From assembly GCF_905475465.1 (NCBI RefSeq), contig NC_062244.1, positions 11,030,001 to 11,094,000 of the forward strand: a stretch of DNA of 64,000 nucleotides. Direction: 5' to 3'. The position numbers were made by a program, and so were the translations under genes. The notes below the pieces were generated by a model, which was not told the DNA's origin, ran no database searches, and worked only from the letters and a program-made list of their open reading frames with translations. This DNA is from Pieris napi. Taxonomy: Eukaryota > Arthropoda > Insecta > Lepidoptera > Pieridae. Positions 57,741 through 64,000 of this stretch are shown here, one piece after another (position 1 is the first letter of the stretch; each line of letters opens with the position of its first letter).

Positions 57741-60700
57741 ATGACATCTATCCCAACACATTACTACGAAGATGATGAGGATGATTTGGAGGGCGAACAA
57801 AACATACAATGGAGCAATTTATTATTTCTACCGTTTAATCCAACATTTAAGGCCATAGTTCTAGTTGTTGTTATCTTAAAAACAATATTGGTGAGTAAGC
57901 ATTCCGATTCTTTTAAAATGTGGACTCAAAAAGCTGGGCTCAAAAATCTGAATTTCAGAAAGTAGTTGTTTAGAGTCAGATTGTCTATCTGAATAATTTA
58001 TTTGTTAATATAGAACCACCTATTACACAATTACTAATAGAAGTGTAAATTTAACGACGCAGTAAGGCCTAGACCCTTCCCCTCTTTTCTATGAAATACG
58101 AAAAAAAAATTCGTAGGTCACTCAGGTATACATTGTATAAATAAGTTTAATCTTACGCATATAACTTAAAGAAGATTCTACAACTTTCTCAAAATATTGT
58201 AGATGTCTTATTTAATATTAATTTTATTAACTTATTTGTTTGTTTGTTTGTTGATTATAGCAGTATATTTCGATTTGCAATTTTTGCAAAAAAAAATGTG
58301 TAAAAGATAAAAATAAAAAACCAAAAACTTTTTGTTGTGCTTTTTTGAATTTTTCACATAAATTTTGAGGTTATGTGAAAAAAGTGTAAATACATAAGTT
58401 TTAGATCTTTTTATTACCTACAAGTTTGCCATTTTACTTTTTTCCATAGGACTTTTAGTTAAGCTGGAAATCCAGAAAAACCGTTTTTTTACTCTTCAAA
58501 ACTCACCCCCTTCTTTGCTAGACCAACCGATTTACTTAAAATACATTTTTTTTATTCCTGTTTTATGTCCATTTACTTTATTATATCTATTTTAATCTCC
58601 TTAGTCTGTTCATAAGCTAGGTTATGTTCCACTGTAGATCATTAGTGGTGTAATCCCGTCCGATATAAAACAAGACTTTCACTAAGGTATTAAGACATTT
58701 CTTAAAGATACACATCAGAATGAGCTTAGTTGGCTGTCTGATGGTGAAGTGCTCCGTCGTATTAAAAATTCTCATAAAAAATTGCAATGAGGAATAAAGT
58801 TCTTTAAACATTTCTTAAATATTTTATCTAGACAATCACAGTCAAAGAAACGCCTCACCGCTTCGAGTATATTATATACTGTATTCCCCAAAGCAGTGTT
58901 GGCCTAGTGGCTTCAGCATGCGACTCTCATACTTGAGGTCGTAGGTTCGATCCCCAACTGTGCACCAATGGATTTTATTTCTATGTGCGTAAATGGAGAC
59001 TGATCACCTACTTGCCTATTAGATTTAAAAATGATCATGAATCAGATTCAAAAATCTGAGGCCAAGACCAAACAGGTTGTAGCGCCACTGATTTATTTAT
59101 GGAGTCGAAAGTGTGTGCACTAAATAGTGATTTATAGATTCTGCTGTGTAATATTTGCCGTGGCCAAATCGACTTGTAGATAATATAATATAACTCGAAA
59201 TAATTCGATCTAGGAAATTATCAATTCGCTTACAATGTAGGGATAAATTGCATAATTTAACTAAAATAAACGCGTTTGTGCATTCATAGCGGTTGGTATA
59301 TAGCACAAGAAGTTCTAATCTATGTTAAATCCTAAATGATATTCTATGTGTTCTTCTAATTCGAAAACATAATAACACTTATAGTCCATTGAAATGTTAC
59401 AATTTGAGGGCCAAACTGAACATTTGATAGAGGACGCAATTGGAAACGCTGTTACAGCGCTACAAAGTTAACTAGGTTCGGAAATGCTCATCACAAACCG
59501 GTCATAACAACATTGTTATTTTATTTATGTGATCTCTTGTTTATTTTGAACAAATTTTAAAATTTTTTTGTTCAATTCCAACAATTTTTCACTTTTTTAC
59601 TTATAACTTTTTTAATTTTGGATTTATGATAAAAAGTTACATAAACATAATTGTAGGCAAAGCAATTTGCTACAAAATATGTTTCAACAAATTTTTTGTA
59701 CGATGGATAGTGTAGGAGATATAGCTAAAAACGTGTTTTAACCCCTTTTTCCAAAATGGCGGCCGGGGGACAAGGGCGCCAACGCCACAAACTTGGGTTT
59801 AAGCTTGTATTGACCTCCCCCCCTACATGTCCCATAAATATAATTGCGTCCTCTATCAAATGTTCAGCCCATGTAACATTTAAATGGACTATTAGGTAGA
59901 CTAAAACTAGTGGGTTAGTTTCTATGGTTACCGATTATTACTAGGATAACAGCCTTATAGAAGCATGGTGATGGGCTTAATTGTAGATTTATAACGAGGC
60001 CTCCTTTCCCTATAATACCAAACTCTGTCACAAATAGGAAGTTAAATTATGCAAATTCGAAAGATTTCTTCTAAGCAGTTAATTTCAGGGTCCGATACAA
60101 GCTGCATATCCAATTGTTTATTGTTGGGACACTATGGAATATGATACAAGTTTAAGCCTAATAAAATTTGCTTATTTATATCTATGTGATCCTATATATA
60201 GTATTGATACTTTGCTTCATATTCTCCACAGGTTAGTAAACACCGTTTATATTTTCTTAGAAGATTATTTTTGGAGCTCATTGCCTGTTGCGATGTTGAT
60301 TTAATAAGTCTAAATAATATTTAGGCTTTTGGTACACTAAAAACTTATGAAATAGTTGATTTTTTTGAAGGAAGGAATTAAACTAAACTAGAGTTTAAAA
60401 TAGTTTCGCCCATTGACATTTTGCAATCCTTAAATAAAGAAAATGAATTTCAACTCATGATTTAGAATTACGTTTAATTTTTAATCACCATATAACTTTT
60501 ATCTTAAGTAATTTGAATTTCAACAAAAAACAAAAGAAAGTATGTGTTTCACTTTTTTAAATTTGGTAACCGCGTTTGGCCCACGTGGAAGTTTTTTGAC
60601 AGCATATAATGTTCATAATAATTATCTTAAGTGATTGAAACATTGATTAACAATACCCATAATCCTCATTTGAACCAATTTTTACCCGTGGGCAGTTAAA

Positions 60701-63700
60701 ATTTCTCTCTTTTTGAATAGATGTGAAAATATATTATAATTAATAATTAATACACCCAAATGTTTTCCATTTCTAGGCAAATAAGAGATGAAGCAGTGAA
60801 GCGAGAATATTTGCCAAAATCGGGAGTACTGATACTATTAGATGTGATATCTCTTATACCATTCTTTAGTCTAATTCAAGATGTACCCTGTGCACCTGTT
60901 GAATTTCGACCTAATGTTTATTCCTTTTCGGAATTTGTCATGTAAGAACTTTTCAATTGCTTTTTGGCTTTGGAACCAAACCTTCGGAGATGACATGAGG
61001 CTTATGTCGAGAGAGAAACTATTAATTAAGTTTAATGTTAATAATTTTTACATGACTTTAAAAACGAGCAAATTATGGGCATTTTTTATGAGAATATTCG
61101 CGATTCGTGCCGGTGACGCCAAATGGAATGGACTCGACCCGCATCGTCCGTCATTTATCTTCTATTATTTCTTCTTTTAGATGATTTAGCACGACGAAAA
61201 TGGCTTTAGCAATCCGTTTGTTGCCTCCGATATTTATGCTATAATGTGGACGCCGACTTTTAATAGTGTTAGCTTAGCATAAAATACAAATGATATATTC
61301 CAAATGTAGGCAAACTTTTGGCTTGTCAGCAAATGCAATTTTAATACATTCCTTAAGTGTTTTAATTATGCACTTATTTTGGATTGGCTTAAAATACACA
61401 GTGGCGCTACTACTTTTTTTAGGTTTGGGCCTCAGATTTATTTATCTGTTTCTTGATCATTTGTTAATCTAATAGGCAAGTAGGTGATCAGCCTCCTGTG
61501 CCTGACACACGCCGTCGACTTATTGGATCTAAGGCAAGCCGGTTTCCTCACGATGTTCTCCTTCACCGTTCGAGCGAATGTTAAATGTGTATATAGAAAG
61601 AAAGTCCATTGGTGCATGGTCAAGATGAGGCCAGAGCCGCGCCGACCCCCGGCAGCGCCTGTGTGCGAAACCCATGAAGCGCCTCCTATTTTTTTATAGG
61701 GGAACAAACAAGCCTGCGGGACTGCCAAAACGGGCAGTCATCGCAGCCCATAGACATTTTTAATGGGTGTGTTGCCGGCCTTTGAGCCTAGTTTAAGGTT
61801 TTCGGCCTATTTTTACGAATCTTCAAGTTTCAATGTATTTTTTATTTTTTGTTATTTTGACCGAAAGAAACATGTTCTTTAGTTTAATATAATTACTTAA
61901 ATAATATTTTCTTAAGTAGGTCCGTCCGCTTGCTAAATGTCGTGAAAAATACCAAAAACGCGAATTAAATTGTTACATACTTTATTTATGATGTTATATG
62001 TAACTGTTTTTAAGGTCAAATTTATGAGATATTTTTAATAAATCCCATCTTTTAGTACATACGAAAACTAATTATATAATTCTTGCACAATATTAAAAAA
62101 TCGTGTGATGATTGAGGTTGGCAGCGTCGTTTACTATTAAGGGTCGATTCGACCAAACTTCAATTTATACACGAGTAACTATACCAAGAATAAGCTATTC
62201 CATGATTTTAATCTCGAGTAAATCCATAGTCGTTTGTCCACGTAATCCATAGTATAATTGCGCTAGGAATAACAATACGCGAATAGCAAGAGAATGGTGA
62301 ACGAAAATAAAACTAGGCAAATAAATGTTGTTCTACAACGGGACAGTGTAAGAGCATACATCATGTCAACTCGCTTTTGCCGTATTATAGTGTGAAAAAG
62401 TAGCTTTTAACAGGTGTCAAACGACAACAAAAAGTTTTTATTTGTTGTTTGTTTGAGGCTTTCGTCTAAAAAGGAACTTCTGTTGAGCCTAGTTGAATTT
62501 CATTCTAATATTATAGAAAATAAAAAAATCTAAAAATAAATAAATAAATAATAAATTGTTTAAACGTTTCATTATACAATGCCAGACTATTAATTAAGTG
62601 CGTTGCGTTGACTTGAAATTAAAACACAGAATACATATTTGGGAAATGACAGAAATCAGCTGATTGGACTGACTGACGCCATTAAATTATTCTAGGAATA
62701 GCTGTTATTCCGTGCGAAACGGCGGTATAGTAGCTATTCTCGAATAGGCCCACTATTCCTAAAATTTGTAGATGGTAAAACGTAAAATTGATTTACTCTC
62801 GATTAACTGACGATTTATTCTAAGATTAAGATTTACTCTTGTTTGGTCGAATCGACCCTAAATTAAACTATGGCTAGCGCACAGTAGGTAAAAAACGCTG
62901 GGATTTAAATCCAGCAATATTCTTACCGCGCAAATTTGAGCCACTATCATAGCCTTGTCCCCTTAAATTGTTTATGTCCAAATTAATTTAGGTTTTCTAT
63001 TATAAATGACGTTACTCCAGCGCCAGTTGCATCTATAATTGGACAGAAAGCAAGGAAATACTCTCTTATTTCCAACTTTATAGTTTCCATGTTAAAATTG
63101 ACAAACCTTATTATCATACTAATTTGCTCTTCGTGTGAAACGTCAGGAGTACAATCCAGTATTATTGAAAAATATTTATTAATTCGACATAAATTTAAAA
63201 TAAAATGTTGAATTTGGTTCCCGAGTATTAGTTCATTTTGGATTTTATTAAGGTATGTCGGCATATAATTGAAATCATAAGACAAACACACTCAAAAAAC
63301 ACGGCGCAGCGGCCTTTCTTTTGATTCGCTAATAAGCTCTGAGTAATTAACGTAAACTAAAACCCAAAGCGTAAAATGACACTTCAAACGTACGTAAGAA
63401 TATTGTAGTGTAACATAAATAATTTCGGTGGCGGCGCCCTTATTGTCTTAGCGCCTGTGTGCACCGCACACTTCGCACACATGGGCGGCGCGGCCCTGGA
63501 TGAGGCCAACACTGCTCTACAATATACAAAACCCTTTCAAACATTTCGAATACAGTTAAAAGCTTCGTGTAAAGACAACTTTCATATGATATCTTTAAAC
63601 TTGTATTACGTTCAAATCCTATTTTTTTTTTAAATGTCTATCTAGATTTTATAATTATAACTTACATAAGAGATAGTCATGCTTCTAATTTAAATTTTAT

Positions 63701-63916
63701 AACTTTTGAAATTGAATTTGCAGAATATACAGAATAGCGGAATCGTTTTCTTTATTAAGTTCTCATGAACTCTGGCAGATTATTATTGGTTACACGTTAA
63801 TGTTCGGTATAAGTGTTAACTGCATAACGTGTTTTTTTATTCTATTGACTATGGTTGGAAATTGCCCAAGATGTAATGAATTTCTCTATGATTGGAGGAA
63901 GTTTGTATATAAAAAG
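57741..63916 (+). CDS. Divergent cyclic-nucleotide-gated / HCN-like cation channel, 5' part (gene continues past window)
   Basis: Four exons join in phase: 57741-57890, 60089-60231, 60777-60941 and 63724-63916 (217 codons, all GT-AG, donor GTACAA at 63917). An acidic N-terminus (HYYEDDEDDLEGEQ) precedes S1 (FNPTFKAIVLVVVILKTIL). S2 is LIKFAYLYLCDPIYSIDTLL, the S2-S3 linker HILHRQIRDEAVKREYLPKS, and S3 GVLILLDVISLIPFFSLI, the clearest family signature (the KS.YL..g.l.lDlisliP pattern of CNG/HCN channels). S4 would be YSFSEFVIIYRIAESFSLLS, with few basic residues, followed by S5 IIIGYTLMFGISVNCITCFF. The HWNAC-type motif at S5 is replaced by SVNCITC. Pore, C-linker and cNMP-binding domain are not in the window. 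It is a membrane channel by family; ligand gating is inferred. Confidence 0.72.
58888..59095 (+). mobile_element. tRNA-derived SINE, family 2 (internally deleted)
   Basis: GCAGTGTTGGCCTAGTGGCTTC, GTAGGTTCGATCCC, TATGTGCGTAAATGGAGACTGATCACC and GTAGCGCCACTGATTTATT. The mid-section (TTAACATTCGC to GTCGAC) is deleted. Lies in intron 1 of the channel gene. Confidence 0.85.
59382..59893. mobile_element. Long-TIR MITE (ATAGTCCATT / CTGAACATTTGATAGAGGACG)
   Basis: The left arm 59382-59440 (ATAGTCCATTGAAATGTTACA ... CTGAACATTTGATAGAGG, ACGCAATT) is mirrored by 59841-59893. Matching blocks are separated by one short indel. The interior includes CCAAAATGGCGGCCGGGGG. No transposase is present. Lies in intron 1 of the channel gene. 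Confidence 0.8.
61415..61625 (-). mobile_element. tRNA-derived SINE, family 2, head truncated
   Basis: Complement of the family body: GGGCCTCAGATTTATTTATC, GGCAAGTAGGTGATCAGCC, GGCAAGCCGGTTTCCTCACG, CGTTCGAGCGAATGTTAAATG and AAGTCCATTGGTGCA. The pol III boxes are missing; the sequence then joins another repeat. Confidence 0.82.
61690..61805 (-). mobile_element. LINE 3' fragment, second family
   Basis: GGGGAACAAACAAGCCTGCGGG, AAACGGGCAGTCATCGCAGC and GTGTTGCCGGCCTTTGAGCC are the complement of the 33240-33345 tail. Short and truncated. Confidence 0.6.
62141..62858. mobile_element. Harbinger-type MITE with TAA target duplication
   Basis: GGGTCGATTCGACCAAAC (62141-62158) is the exact complement of 62841-62858, and both ends are flanked by TAA (62138-62140, 62859-62861). 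No transposase. It lies beside the hAT fragment, in intron 3 of the channel gene. Confidence 0.85.
62890..63310 (-). pseudogene. hAT-type (ZMYM1/DUF4371-like) transposase fragment
   Basis: Minus-strand residues NKYFSIILDCTPDVSHEEQI, SMIIRFVNFNMETIKLEIRE and DATGAGVTSFIIENL match the DUF4371/ZMYM1 region, including the first catalytic-type DCT motif. After a frameshift near 62985 the next conserved block appears as NLRGQGYDSGSNLRGK. Both ends are lost, so it is a dead fragment in intron 3 of the channel gene. Confidence 0.8.
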
Positions 63917-64000
63917 GTACAATTAAAATCAAATAATTATACAGTATGAAACTTTCTACCAACGTATTTGTTGAGTTTAGAATGAGAGAATGAATTAAGG

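Noticed and set aside
58617..58811. Minus-strand open segment (TTEHFTIRQPTKLILMCIFKKC)
   Set aside because: Antisense inside the channel gene intron, ends in AT-rich low-complexity sequence, and has no paired splice sites or family match.
59097..59306. Minus-strand open segment (YTNRYECTNAFILVKLCNLS)
   Set aside because: Abuts a SINE tail, antisense in an intron, no conserved motif; kept out of the feature list although it could be re-examined with the 47.9-54.6 kb candidates.
1..64000. CRISPR arrays, operons, rRNA, bacterial-type systems
   Set aside because: No direct-repeat/spacer pattern, and spliced animal genes throughout; not a prokaryotic segment.

Overview
This is an AT-rich, intron- and transposon-rich animal nuclear genome segment, most likely from a butterfly or moth. 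The tRNA-headed SINEs and the LINE, RTE-like and MITE families are of the kinds seen in Lepidoptera, and the three conserved genes have insect-like exon structures. The species cannot be named from the sequence alone.

Layout. From 20.2 kb leftwards off the window edge lies PAN2 on the minus strand, the catalytic subunit of the PAN2-PAN3 poly(A) nuclease. I could join seventeen exons in phase, from the initiator ATG to just after the zinc-ligand region; the 3' exonuclease exons are outside the window. Its fourth intron carries a DIRS-type tyrosine-recombinase retroelement (12.45-17.38 kb). The element is diagnosed by 167-bp inverted terminal repeats, an internal complementary region, and degenerate RT, RNase H and tyrosine recombinase segments. 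Next to it, also on the minus strand, is DCTN5 (dynactin p25; 21.8-22.9 kb, four exons, 182 aa). On the plus strand, 27.2-39.8 kb holds an eight-exon gene whose C-terminal domain matches SPATA22, the meiotic partner of MEIOB. At the right edge (57.7-63.9 kb and beyond) the first four exons of a divergent cyclic-nucleotide-gated/HCN-like cation channel start on the plus strand.

Between 39.9 and 57.7 kb there is no gene I can name. This stretch holds a nearly complete non-LTR retrotransposon (42.3-45.7 kb, one homopolymer frameshift), many truncated LINE and SINE copies, and four minus-strand open segments (about 48.0, 50.4, 52.1 and 54.5 kb). Those segments look coding and could belong to one unrecognised cysteine-containing membrane protein.

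Mobile DNA dominates the rest. It includes two tRNA-derived SINE families (three and five main copies), LINE 3' fragments (one with a twin-priming-type inversion), a PIF/Harbinger derivative with TAA target duplications, a pogo/Tigger-type element with TA duplications, several long-TIR MITEs, a hAT (ZMYM1-like) transposase fragment, and local duplications and hairpins. The named genes do not form a pathway; they are independent housekeeping, germline and sensory/neuronal-type genes.
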